DNA from: JBOGZI01 sp050697275
GTDB taxonomy: Bacteria > Actinomycetota > Thermoleophilia > Solirubrobacterales > 70-9
DNA length: 9,003 bases
Reading direction: 5' to 3'
Assembly (NCBI GenBank): GCA_050697275.1
Contig: JBOGZI010000260.1
Span: forward strand, 1 to 9,003
The first letter of the stretch is position 1; the number at the start of each line of letters is the position of its first letter. Of the stretch, positions 1-6,891 are shown one piece after another. The notes below the pieces were generated by a model. The model did not search any database and was not told the DNA's origin. It saw only the letters and a program-made list of their open reading frames with translations. The position numbers were made by a program, and so were the translations under genes.

Positions 1-9
1 CACGATCGC

Positions 10-20
10 GGGGGAGAGGA
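10..20 (+). promoter_or_regulatory. Ribosome binding site of the first small gene
   Basis: A purine-rich run (GGGGGAGAGGA) ends 8 bases before the ATG at 29. This is good Shine-Dalgarno spacing and favours ATG 29 as the true start. The same reading frame is open to the left edge of the window, so an upstream start cannot be excluded. Another ATG at 24 lies in a different frame that gives no long protein. Confidence 0.5.
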
Positions 21-28
21 TCCATGCG

Positions 29-430
29 ATGTACTGCGAGCTCGGCTTCGTCGAGCTCAGCCCGGCGGGACCGTGGCCACCGGGCGGGACCGACCAGCCC
101 GCCTACGGATACCTGATCTATCCGCACCGGCCGATCGTCGCCTACGACGCGGCGAGCGGTGAGCTGCTCAGCGAGTACTGCGTGCGCTTCCCCGACCACT
201 CCGAGCCCGAGGCGGGTGAATGGCTGCCGGCCGCCGACGACGTGCTCGCCAAGTGGCTCGCGCTGCGCGGCGACGAGCACCGGCTGATCTCGACCGCGAA
301 CATGCACCTGCCGGGACGCCAGCTCGACCCGGCGATGGTCCGCCGCGACCTCGAAGCGGCCAAGCACTGGCGGGGCGCCAGAGGCATCCCCGGACGCGAA
401 GCGGAGGAGATGCCGACTGATGGCCGATAA
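29..430 (+). CDS. Conserved-looking small protein of unknown function upstream of ilvD
   Basis: This 133-residue protein belongs to no family I recognise. It looks soluble: there is no signal peptide, membrane segment, cysteine cluster or known catalytic motif. The first two thirds are rich in Trp, Tyr and Pro (for example GYLIYPHRPIVAYD at about residues 27-40) and look like a compact beta-rich fold. The last third, from about residue 104, is charged and probably helical (MVRRDLEAAKHW). G/C-rich third positions and a good ribosome binding site support it as a real gene. The start at 29 is chosen for that site, although the frame stays open to the window edge and the gene could begin earlier. 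Its last 11 bases overlap the start of ilvD, which suggests translational coupling and a shared transcript. That does not prove a role in amino acid synthesis. Confidence 0.6.
   Translation: MYCELGFVELSPAGPWPPGGTDQPAYGYLIYPHRPIVAYDAASGELLSEYCVRFPDHSEPEAGEWLPAADDVLAKWLALRGDEHRLISTANMHLPGRQLDPAMVRRDLEAAKHWRGARGIPGREAEEMPTDGR
404..410 (+). promoter_or_regulatory. Ribosome binding site of ilvD
   Basis: GAGGAGA lies 9 bases before the ATG at 420 and inside the end of the preceding gene. It fixes the ilvD start and fits translation re-initiation by ribosomes finishing the upstream reading frame. Confidence 0.6.
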
Positions 431-2090
431 CCGGCCCCGCAGCAAGGTCGTCTTCGACGGCCCCGAGCGCGCCTTCGCCCGCGCCTACATGAAGGGAATC
501 GGCTTCGGCGACGAGGAGCTGAGCCGGCCCACCGTCGGGATCGCCAACACCTGGATCGAGGCGATGCCCTGCAACTACCACCTGCGCGGGATCGCCGAGG
601 CGGTGAAGGAGGGCGTCCGCGAGGCCGGGGGCACCCCGATGGAGTTCAACTCGATCGCGATCTCGGATGGGATCACGATGGGAACTGAGGGCATGAAGAC
701 GTCGCTGGTCAGCCGGGAGGTGATCGCCGACTCGATCGAGCTGACCGCGCGCGGCTACCAGTTCGACGCCGTCGTCGCCCTCTCGGGCTGCGACAAGACG
801 ATCCCCGGCTGCGTGATGGCGCTCGCCCGTCTCGACGTCCCCGGGGTGATGCTCTACGGGGGCTCGATCCTGCCCGGGGTCTGGCGCGGCAAGGAGGTGA
901 CGATCCAGGACGTCTTCGAGGCGATCGGCGCTCACGCCGCCGGCGACATGAGCGAGGAGGACCTCACCGAGCTGGAGGGCTGCGCCAGCCCGGGACCGGG
1001 CGCGTGCGGCGCCCAGTTCACCGCTAACACGATGGCCTGCGCCTTCGAGGTGATGGGGATCACCCCGATGGGCTCCGGGATGGTGCCGGCGGTGGCCGGC
1101 GCCAAGGACCAGGTCGCCCGGGAGACGGGCCGGCTCGTGATGAAGGTGCTCGCCGACGACCTGCGCCCCTCCGCGATCATCACCAGGGAGTCGATCGAGA
1201 ACGGGATCGCCACCGTGGCGATGTCCGGGGGCTCCACCAACGGGGTCCTGCACCTGCTCGCGATCGCCAGGGAGGCGGGAATCGACCTCTCGATCGACGA
1301 CTTCGACCGGATCTCGGAGCGCACCCCGCTGCTCGGCGACCTCAAGCCCGGCGGCCGCTACGTCGCCAAGGACCTCTACGAGGCAGGCGGGATCGGGCTG
1401 TTCGCGAAGCGGCTGTCCGAGGCGGGCGTCCTCAACGGCGAGGAGATCACGGTCACCGGCGAGACGATCGGCGCGCTCGCCGATCGGGCGGAGGAGGCCG
1501 AGGGCCAGCAGGTGGTGCGGCCGCTCGACGACCCGCTGAAGCCCACCGGGGGGCTGGTGATCCTGCGGGGCAACCTCGCTCCGGACGGCTGCGTGGTCAA
1601 GGTCGCCGGCGAGGAGCGCACCGAGCACACCGGGCCGGCGCGCGTCTTCGAGTCCGAGGAGGAGTGCTTCGCCGCCGTGAAGGAGAACTCGATCGTGCCG
1701 GGCGACGTCGTCGTGATCCGCAACGAGGGTCCCTCCGGAGGCCCCGGGATGCGGGAGATGCTCCAGGTGACGGCCGCGCTGGTCGGCGAGGGGATCGGCG
1801 ACAAGGTGGCGCTACTCACCGACGGACGCTTCTCGGGCGCGACCCACGGCCTGATGGCCGGCCACGTCGCACCCGAGGCCAAGCACGGCGGGCCGATCGC
1901 GGCCGTCCGCGACGGCGACGAGATCACCCTCGACATCAAGGCGCGCCGACTCGACCTCAAGCTCTCCGACGAGGAGATCGCCGAGCGCGTCGCCGAGTAC
2001 CGTCAGCCCGAGCCGCGCTACCGCGCGGGCGTGATGGCCAAGTACGCGGCCTCGGTCTCCTCGGCGTCAGAGGGTGCCGTGACTGGTTAG
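420..2090 (+). CDS. ilvD: Dihydroxy-acid dehydratase
   Basis: This cytoplasmic iron-sulfur enzyme dehydrates 2,3-dihydroxy-isovalerate and 2,3-dihydroxy-3-methylvalerate to the 2-keto acids that precede valine, isoleucine, leucine and pantothenate. The 556-residue length is normal for the family. Seen in the sequence are the family cysteines Cys51 (MPCNYH), Cys124 (SGCDKTIPGC) and Cys196 (GPGACGAQFTANTM), the set that holds a [2Fe-2S] cluster in structurally studied relatives. Asp83 (ISDGITMG), Asp125 and Lys126 match the Mg site, where the lysine is carbamylated in relatives. Ser472 in TDGRFSGATHG matches the proposed catalytic serine. The N-terminal half is the cluster and active-site domain, and the C-terminal part from about residue 380 is the beta-barrel, swivelling domain. 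The start is set by a strong ribosome binding site. The gene overlaps an unknown gene by 11 bp at its 5' end and the opposite-strand hydrolase gene by 24 bp at its 3' end. Other ilv genes are not in the window. Sugar-acid dehydratases share this fold, but the length and motifs fit IlvD best. Confidence 0.97.
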   Translation: MADNRPRSKVVFDGPERAFARAYMKGIGFGDEELSRPTVGIANTWIEAMPCNYHLRGIAEAVKEGVREAGGTPMEFNSIAISDGITMGTEGMKTSLVSREVIADSIELTARGYQFDAVVALSGCDKTIPGCVMALARLDVPGVMLYGGSILPGVWRGKEVTIQDVFEAIGAHAAGDMSEEDLTELEGCASPGPGACGAQFTANTMACAFEVMGITPMGSGMVPAVAGAKDQVARETGRLVMKVLADDLRPSAIITRESIENGIATVAMSGGSTNGVLHLLAIAREAGIDLSIDDFDRISERTPLLGDLKPGGRYVAKDLYEAGGIGLFAKRLSEAGVLNGEEITVTGETIGALADRAEEAEGQQVVRPLDDPLKPTGGLVILRGNLAPDGCVVKVAGEERTEHTGPARVFESEEECFAAVKENSIVPGDVVVIRNEGPSGGPGMREMLQVTAALVGEGIGDKVALLTDGRFSGATHGLMAGHVAPEAKHGGPIAAVRDGDEITLDIKARRLDLKLSDEEIAERVAEYRQPEPRYRAGVMAKYAASVSSASEGAVTG

Positions 2091-3098
2091 AAAGTCCTCG
2101 AGCATCCGATTGAAGCGGACCGGGCGCTCGATCTGGGGGGCGTGGCCACACTGGTCGAAGATGACCAGCTCGGCGTTGTCGCCGATCCGGCGCTGGTACG
2201 CCGGGGCGGCGGGGACCGGCACCACCCGGTCGTTCCGCCCCCAGACGATCAAGGTCGGCACGTTGATCTCCTCGAGCCGGTGGCGGATGTCGTAGCCCCA
2301 CAACGTGGTGAGGGCGTCGTAGTAGCCCGGGCTCCTCATCGCGGGGACGAAGTTCTCCCAGAGGACCTCCCGGCGCAGGGCGAGCGGATCGTGGAAGACG
2401 CCCTGGAACGCGCGGCGGCGAAGCCGCGGGCGGAGGATCCCGGTGCGCTGGTAGCGGAGCGCGAACGGGGCGGCGGCCATCCCGACCCGGGCGATCATCG
2501 CCGCCGGCTCGCGGCGCGCGCGGGCCCAGGTGATCCCCGCGGCGGAGACCAGCACCAGCTCGTCGACGCGCTCGGGCTCGGTGATCGCCACCTCGGTGGC
2601 GATGAAGCCGCCCATCGAGTTGCCGACCAGCGAGCAGCGGGCGATCCCGAGCCGCTCGCAGAAGTCGCGGACGAAGCGGCCATAGGCGGGGATCGAGATC
2701 TCCCACGGCGGCATCGGGCTGCCGCCGAAGCCGGGCAGGTCCAGGGCGACCACGCGGTGGGTCCGCGAGAGCCTCGGGATCTGCTCGAGCCAGTTCTGCC
2801 AGGCGCCCGAGAGGCCGTGGACCAAGACCAGCGGCGGCCCCTCACCCATCTCGACGTAGTTGACCTCGGCGCCCACCACCTCCACTCGCCGGAGGCGATC
2901 GCGCCAGTCGATCTCGAGCCAGTCGGGCTCCGGATTGCCGTACGGGTCCGCACCTTCGGACGGGGTCGGGGGCGGCAGGCGCACCCGCCCGGCGGCGAGT
3001 CGCACCGCATAGCCGGCGTCCGAGGCGAGCCGCCGCAGCTCCTCGCGGACCGGCCGCTCTGGGGCCTCATGATCGGGGACCGTCAACGGCTTCGCCAT
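2067..3098 (-). CDS. Alpha/beta hydrolase
   Basis: This is a soluble alpha/beta-hydrolase fold enzyme of 343 residues; the substrate cannot be told from sequence. The core begins at about residue 80 and carries the oxyanion-hole motif VHGLSG (residues 93-98), the nucleophile elbow GNSMGG with Ser161, the acid Asp290 (VWGRNDRVVP) and the base His319 (CGHAPQIERP), so the triad is complete. Residues 190-270 form the cap and are rich in Arg. An N-terminal extension of about 75 residues (including DPYGNPEPDW and a WRDRLRRVEV segment) precedes the core and is longer than in minimal family members. There is no signal peptide or membrane segment. The ATG at 3098 was chosen over an in-frame GTG at 3134, which would add an Arg-rich stretch (MRRSRRRGATRL); neither has an ideal ribosome binding site. 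It lies 43 bp downstream of the cyclo-ligase family gene on the same strand and is probably co-transcribed with it. Its end overlaps ilvD tail to tail. Confidence 0.9.
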   Translation of the reverse strand: MAKPLTVPDHEAPERPVREELRRLASDAGYAVRLAAGRVRLPPPTPSEGADPYGNPEPDWLEIDWRDRLRRVEVVGAEVNYVEMGEGPPLVLVHGLSGAWQNWLEQIPRLSRTHRVVALDLPGFGGSPMPPWEISIPAYGRFVRDFCERLGIARCSLVGNSMGGFIATEVAITEPERVDELVLVSAAGITWARARREPAAMIARVGMAAAPFALRYQRTGILRPRLRRRAFQGVFHDPLALRREVLWENFVPAMRSPGYYDALTTLWGYDIRHRLEEINVPTLIVWGRNDRVVPVPAAPAYQRRIGDNAELVIFDQCGHAPQIERPVRFNRMLEDFLTSHGTL

Positions 3099-3103
3099 TA
3101 GAC

Positions 3104-3136
3104 GGGTTGCGCCTCGCCTTCGGCTGCGGCGCACCC
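3104..3136. repeat. GC-rich hairpin between the two minus-strand genes
   Basis: An imperfect inverted repeat: GGGT-T-GCGCC (3104-3113) pairs with GGCGC-ACCC (3128-3136) across one bulged T, and an inner GCC/GGC pair closes a three-base loop. It lies between the stop of the cyclo-ligase family gene and the chosen hydrolase start, so it would sit in the leader of the hydrolase coding region. The minus-strand purine run AAGGCGAGG (3112-3120), the best candidate ribosome binding site for the hydrolase, falls inside it. There is no T-tract, so a classical intrinsic terminator is unlikely. Confidence 0.35.
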
Positions 3137-3141
3137 TCGAA

Positions 3142-3855
3142 TCACGCGTAGCCCATCCGTTCGAGGATCGGGATCTCGCGGATCTGGGGAGGCTGCAGGT
3201 GGTCCCAGAGGATCCCGCGAGGCCGTGGGTACTGCCGCTCCACCTCGATCACGGCCCGCGGGGTGGCGATCATGTCGACCGGGAGATCGTGGTCGGTCGT
3301 CTGCAGGTGCTCGCGGACGATCTGGATCGGGTGCACGGTGGTCGCGACCGTGGTGTGCTCGTCGATCTTCCCGGCCTCGATCAGCACCCCGTACTCGAGG
3401 TCCGAGAAGCCGCCGCCCTTGCCGACCCTGGCCCCGCTCAGGTTGACGGCGACCGAGCCGCAGAGCACGAAGTCGATCTCCGGCAGGTCCTCGTCGGCGA
3501 TCACCAGGCCGTGCCGCAGCGCCCCCTTGATCGTGGCCGCCTCGCGCACCTGCTTGGCGGAGAGCTTGCGCGGGTCGAGCAGCCGGAAGGGGTGGGTGTC
3601 CCGCAGCCTCGGTACCGCCATCACCAGGGTCTTGCCCTCCTCGAGGGCAATCCGCCGCGCGTGGGTTTGCGGCGAGTCCGGGTTGACCTTGATCGTGCGC
3701 GCCCGCTTCCAGAGGCGGTGAGCGGCGAGCTTCTGGGCGGCCAGCTTGGCGCCGGCGAAGTTCGGGATGCGGCCCTCGGCCCCGGGAAACCGCGAGACCC
3801 CCTCGCGGTCCATCGACTTCCAGACGTCGCGGCGCACCTGGTCCTTGGTTCGCAT
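3142..3855 (-). CDS. 5-formyltetrahydrofolate cyclo-ligase family protein
   Basis: This family includes the ATP-dependent enzyme that turns 5-formyltetrahydrofolate into 5,10-methenyltetrahydrofolate in the cytoplasm. The protein has 237 residues, somewhat longer than the classical bacterial enzyme, and resembles the divergent branch related to the MTHFSD domain. Seen: the basic N-terminal helix MRTKDQVRRDVW, a MAVPRLRDTHPF segment (79-90), the glycine-rich nucleotide-binding motif ARVGKGGGFSDLEYG (142-156), which corresponds to the family GxGGGYYD motif, and PVDMIATPRAVIEV (192-205) near the end. In the glycine motif the usual tyrosine-aspartate pair is displaced (FSDLEY), so the exact substrate is uncertain. 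The ATG at 3855 is preferred over a TTG at 3918 that would add 21 residues resembling no conserved region. The gene is first in a two-gene minus-strand unit with the hydrolase and is divergent from the L,D-transpeptidase gene. Confidence 0.85.
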   Translation of the reverse strand: MRTKDQVRRDVWKSMDREGVSRFPGAEGRIPNFAGAKLAAQKLAAHRLWKRARTIKVNPDSPQTHARRIALEEGKTLVMAVPRLRDTHPFRLLDPRKLSAKQVREAATIKGALRHGLVIADEDLPEIDFVLCGSVAVNLSGARVGKGGGFSDLEYGVLIEAGKIDEHTTVATTVHPIQIVREHLQTTDHDLPVDMIATPRAVIEVERQYPRPRGILWDHLQPPQIREIPILERMGYA

Positions 3856-3913
3856 GGCTGAGGCTGATCCTAAGGTGGAGAGGCATGATCCCGTCCCCGC
3901 CCGGGTAAACACT

Positions 3914-3929
3914 CGCAAACTGGCTTGCG
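3914..3929. repeat. Short inverted repeat in the divergent intergenic region
   Basis: CGCAA (3914-3918) and TTGCG (3925-3929) form a perfect five-base inverted repeat with a six-base spacer between two divergent genes. The position suits an operator, but the arms are short and chance is a real alternative. Confidence 0.2.
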
Positions 3930-3966
3930 GATCGGGGTTCGGGCAGGGCCGGGCGTGCTGGGACCC

Positions 3967-3972
3967 TAAAAT
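3967..3972 (+). promoter_or_regulatory. Possible -10 element for the L,D-transpeptidase gene
   Basis: TAAAAT differs from the TATAAT consensus at one base and stands out in a very GC-rich intergenic stretch (3856-4005). Transcription would start near 3979, giving a leader of roughly 26 bases before ATG 4006. I see no convincing -35 hexamer at the usual distance. The rest of this 150-bp gap holds no other clear signal apart from the short inverted repeat at 3914-3929. Confidence 0.35.
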
Positions 3973-4005
3973 CTGCGGCCAGGGGAAGCTCTACCAACAC
4001 CTCAG

Positions 4006-5061
4006 ATGCGAACGCAGTTGAAAATGCACCAGAAGCTCCTGATCGCGCTGGCCGCGGCGCTGACCATGCTGCTCCTGCTCGCGGTCGCCGTCTGGGCCTA
4101 CGACAGCGCCCAGAAGGACCAGATCGCGCCCGGGGTGAAGGTCGGCGGCGTCGAGATCGGCGAGCGCGACGTCGACCAGGCGCGCAAGCTGATCGAGAAC
4201 GAGATCGTGGCGCCGCTTCGTAAGCCGGTGGTGGTCCGCTACGCGGGCGAGGACCACGTTCTCTCACCCAAGCGGCTGGGCCAGAACGCCGACGTCGACG
4301 GGATGGTGGACGAGGCCGTCGAGGTCAGCCGCGAGGGCGGCCTGATCGAGCGGATCTCCCGCTATGCCTCGGGATCGACTGTGAACGTTGACATCGAGCC
4401 TCGGGTGGGCTACTCGCAGGAGGCCCTGGAGAAGTTCGTGGCGAAGCTCGCCGGTGAGATCAACCGCGACCCGGTCGACGCGAGCCTCGAGCCGGCCGGG
4501 GATCGGCTCTCGCCGGAGCCCGGGCGGAAGGGCTTCGAGCTCCAAGAGGACCAGACCCAGGATCTGATCGCCGAGCAGGTCGAGACTCCGGGCCGCGACG
4601 GGCCGATCGACGCCGTGGTCAAGAAGACCGTGCCCGAGATCACCAAGAACGAGCTGGCGGAGGCATACCCGCGCTACATCACGATCGACCGCGGCAGCTT
4701 CACGCTCCGCTACTTCAGGAACCTGAGACTGAAGGAGAAGTACACGATCGCCGTCGGCCAGGTCGGCTACGACACCCCCTCCGGGCTCTATCACCTCCAG
4801 ACCAAGGAGGTCAACCCGACCTGGCACGTGCCCGAGTCCGACTGGGCGGGCGAGCTGGCGGGTCAGGACATCCCGCCGGGCCCGGGGAACCCGCTCGTCG
4901 CGCGCTGGATGGGGATCATCGACGGCGCCGGGATCCACGGCACCAACGAGACCGGCTCGCTCGGGTCAGCCGCCTCGCACGGCTGCATCCGGATGGCGGT
5001 GCCCGAGGTGATCGAGCTCTTCGACAAGGTCGAGGTCGGCGACCCGGTCTACATCCAGTAG
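4006..5061 (+). CDS. Membrane-anchored L,D-transpeptidase (YkuD domain)
   Basis: L,D-transpeptidases of this family make 3-3 cross-links in peptidoglycan or attach proteins to it, working outside the membrane. The 351-residue protein has a short basic N-terminus, one hydrophobic helix at about residues 10-32 (signal anchor or uncleaved signal) and then an extracytoplasmic region. Residues 40-210 resemble the peptidoglycan-binding domain often placed before YkuD domains (APGVKVGGVEIG at 41-52; SPKRLGQNADVDGMVDEAV at 87-105). Residues 224-351 are the YkuD catalytic domain. Its motif is complete: His311 in GIHGTNETGSLG, then SHGCIRM with His325, Gly326, catalytic Cys327 and Arg329. The start at 4006 has no well-spaced ribosome binding site (AGGGGAAG at 3981-3988 is 17 bases away). 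An ATG at 4024 would remove six residues and keep the membrane segment. The gene appears to be transcribed alone or with the recombinase gene 37 bp downstream. Confidence 0.93.
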   Translation: MRTQLKMHQKLLIALAAALTMLLLLAVAVWAYDSAQKDQIAPGVKVGGVEIGERDVDQARKLIENEIVAPLRKPVVVRYAGEDHVLSPKRLGQNADVDGMVDEAVEVSREGGLIERISRYASGSTVNVDIEPRVGYSQEALEKFVAKLAGEINRDPVDASLEPAGDRLSPEPGRKGFELQEDQTQDLIAEQVETPGRDGPIDAVVKKTVPEITKNELAEAYPRYITIDRGSFTLRYFRNLRLKEKYTIAVGQVGYDTPSGLYHLQTKEVNPTWHVPESDWAGELAGQDIPPGPGNPLVARWMGIIDGAGIHGTNETGSLGSAASHGCIRMAVPEVIELFDKVEVGDPVYIQ

Positions 5062-5098
5062 ACGCAGGGGCCCAGGCCGTGATGACGAAGTACTCGTC

Positions 5099-6019
<921 letters not shown>

Positions 6020-6036
6020 GGAGATTCGACAAGTGC

Positions 6037-6042
6037 AGGTGA
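6037..6042 (+). promoter_or_regulatory. Ribosome binding site of the sigma factor gene
   Basis: AGGTGA lies 7 bases before the ATG at 6050 in the 30-bp gap after the recombinase gene. It supports this start over the in-frame GTG at 6062. Confidence 0.5.
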
Positions 6043-6049
6043 AAGGTCG

Positions 6050-6826
6050 ATGGAAGCGGAGGTGAAGGCGTTCGAGCTCCGCGAGCTCTGGCGCCGGTAC
6101 AAGCAGGGGGGAGATGAGAGCGCACGGGAGCGGCTGGTAGTCGCTTACTCGCCTCTGGTCAAGTTCGTCGCCGGCCGTACGGGCGCCCGGCTTCCCTCTC
6201 ACGTCGAGCAAGCCGACCTGATCTCCTACGGGATGCTGGGACTGATCGAGGCGATGGACCGGTTCGAGCCCGAGCGCCGGATCCGCTTCGAGACCTTCGC
6301 GATGCAGCGGATCCGTGGCGCGATCATCGACGAGCTGCGCTCCCTCGACTGGGTGCCCCGCTCGGTTCGCTCCCGCGCCCGCGAGATCGAGGAGGCGAAC
6401 TCGAAGCTCGAGCACGAGTTCGGCCGGCCGCCCACCGACGCCGAGCTGGCCGAGCGCCTCAAGATCAGCGAGGAGGATCTGCAGGAGTCCCTGCTGCAGA
6501 TCTCCAACTCGTCGATCCTGGCGCTCGAGGAGCTCTGGATGACGCCGGACGCCTCCGGCGACCGCGTCTCGCTGCTCGACACGATCGAGGACGAGAGCGC
6601 GCCCGACCCCCAGGCGGCGCTGGACACCACCGAGGTCAAGGACCGCCTTCAGGACGCGATCCAGGACCTGCCGGAGCGGGAGACGCTGGTGATCGCGCTC
6701 TACTACTTCGAGAACCTCACGCTGCGGGAGATCGGCGAGGTCCTCGGGGTGACCGAATCGCGCGTCTCCCAGCTCCATTCGAAGGCGGTGCTGCGGCTGC
6801 GCTCTCGGCTGAAGACGTCCGGGTAG
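6050..6826 (+). CDS. RNA polymerase sigma factor, FliA/WhiG family
   Basis: This is a group 3 sigma-70 factor of 258 residues that directs RNA polymerase to a specialised promoter set. Region 2 covers about residues 29-100 (LVKFVAGRTG; DLISYGMLGLIEAMDRFEPE; FETFAMQRIRGAIIDELR), followed by the FliA/WhiG-type junction SLDWVPRSVRSRAREIEEAN. Region 3 covers about 108-180 (GRPPTDAELAERLKISEEDL). Region 4 covers about 199-250 and ends in a helix-turn-helix (LTLREIGEVLGVTESRVSQL, 223-242). Region 1.1 is absent, as usual for this group. FliA homologues run flagellar genes and WhiG homologues run sporulation or differentiation genes in actinomycetes. No flagellar, sporulation or anti-sigma gene is in the window, so the regulon is unknown. 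The gene follows the recombinase gene closely and ends 65 bp before the EF-G-like gene. Confidence 0.93.
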   Translation: MEAEVKAFELRELWRRYKQGGDESARERLVVAYSPLVKFVAGRTGARLPSHVEQADLISYGMLGLIEAMDRFEPERRIRFETFAMQRIRGAIIDELRSLDWVPRSVRSRAREIEEANSKLEHEFGRPPTDAELAERLKISEEDLQESLLQISNSSILALEELWMTPDASGDRVSLLDTIEDESAPDPQAALDTTEVKDRLQDAIQDLPERETLVIALYYFENLTLREIGEVLGVTESRVSQLHSKAVLRLRSRLKTSG

Positions 6827-6872
6827 ACGGCTTCGCTGGGCCACCAACCCTCCTTGGCAAGGCTGGTCCGTC
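6826..6872. terminator. Imperfect nested inverted repeat after the sigma factor gene
   Basis: Three nested complementary pairs fill the gap before the EF-G-like gene: GACGG (6826-6830) with CCGTC (6868-6872), ACCA (6843-6846) with TGGT (6864-6867), and an inner CCTT-GGC-AAGG (6852-6862). The fold is broken by unpaired stretches and has no T-tract. It could weakly terminate the recombinase-sigma transcript or act as a regulatory site, as it overlaps the proposed -35 of the next gene. Confidence 0.25.
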
Positions 6873-6882
6873 GCTATAGGGT
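6854..6882 (+). promoter_or_regulatory. Probable promoter of the EF-G-like gene
   Basis: TTGGCA (6854-6859, one mismatch to TTGACA) is followed after 17 bases by TAGGGT (6877-6882), which fits the TANNNT -10 pattern common in actinobacteria. Only 9 bases separate the -10 from the ATG at 6892, so transcription should start at or within a few bases of the start codon. An overlapping TATAGG (6875-6880) is an alternative -10 at a shorter, 15-base spacing. Confidence 0.45.
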
Positions 6883-6891
6883 TCGCGGCCG

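Noticed and set aside
423..430. Exact GCCGATAA, the -10 consensus of FliA/WhiG-type promoters, in a window that also encodes such a sigma factor.
   Set aside because: It lies over the first codons of ilvD (ATG GCC GAT AAC), and no TAAA-type -35 sits about 15 bases upstream, where the sequence is the ilvD ribosome binding site. Coding constraint explains it.
168..1628. Long open frame of 486 codons on the minus strand opposite ilvD.
   Set aside because: It is the antisense of a certain ilvD gene. Long antisense frames are expected in GC-rich DNA, and the translation is a low-complexity Arg/Gly/Leu/Asp-rich sequence with no recognisable domain.
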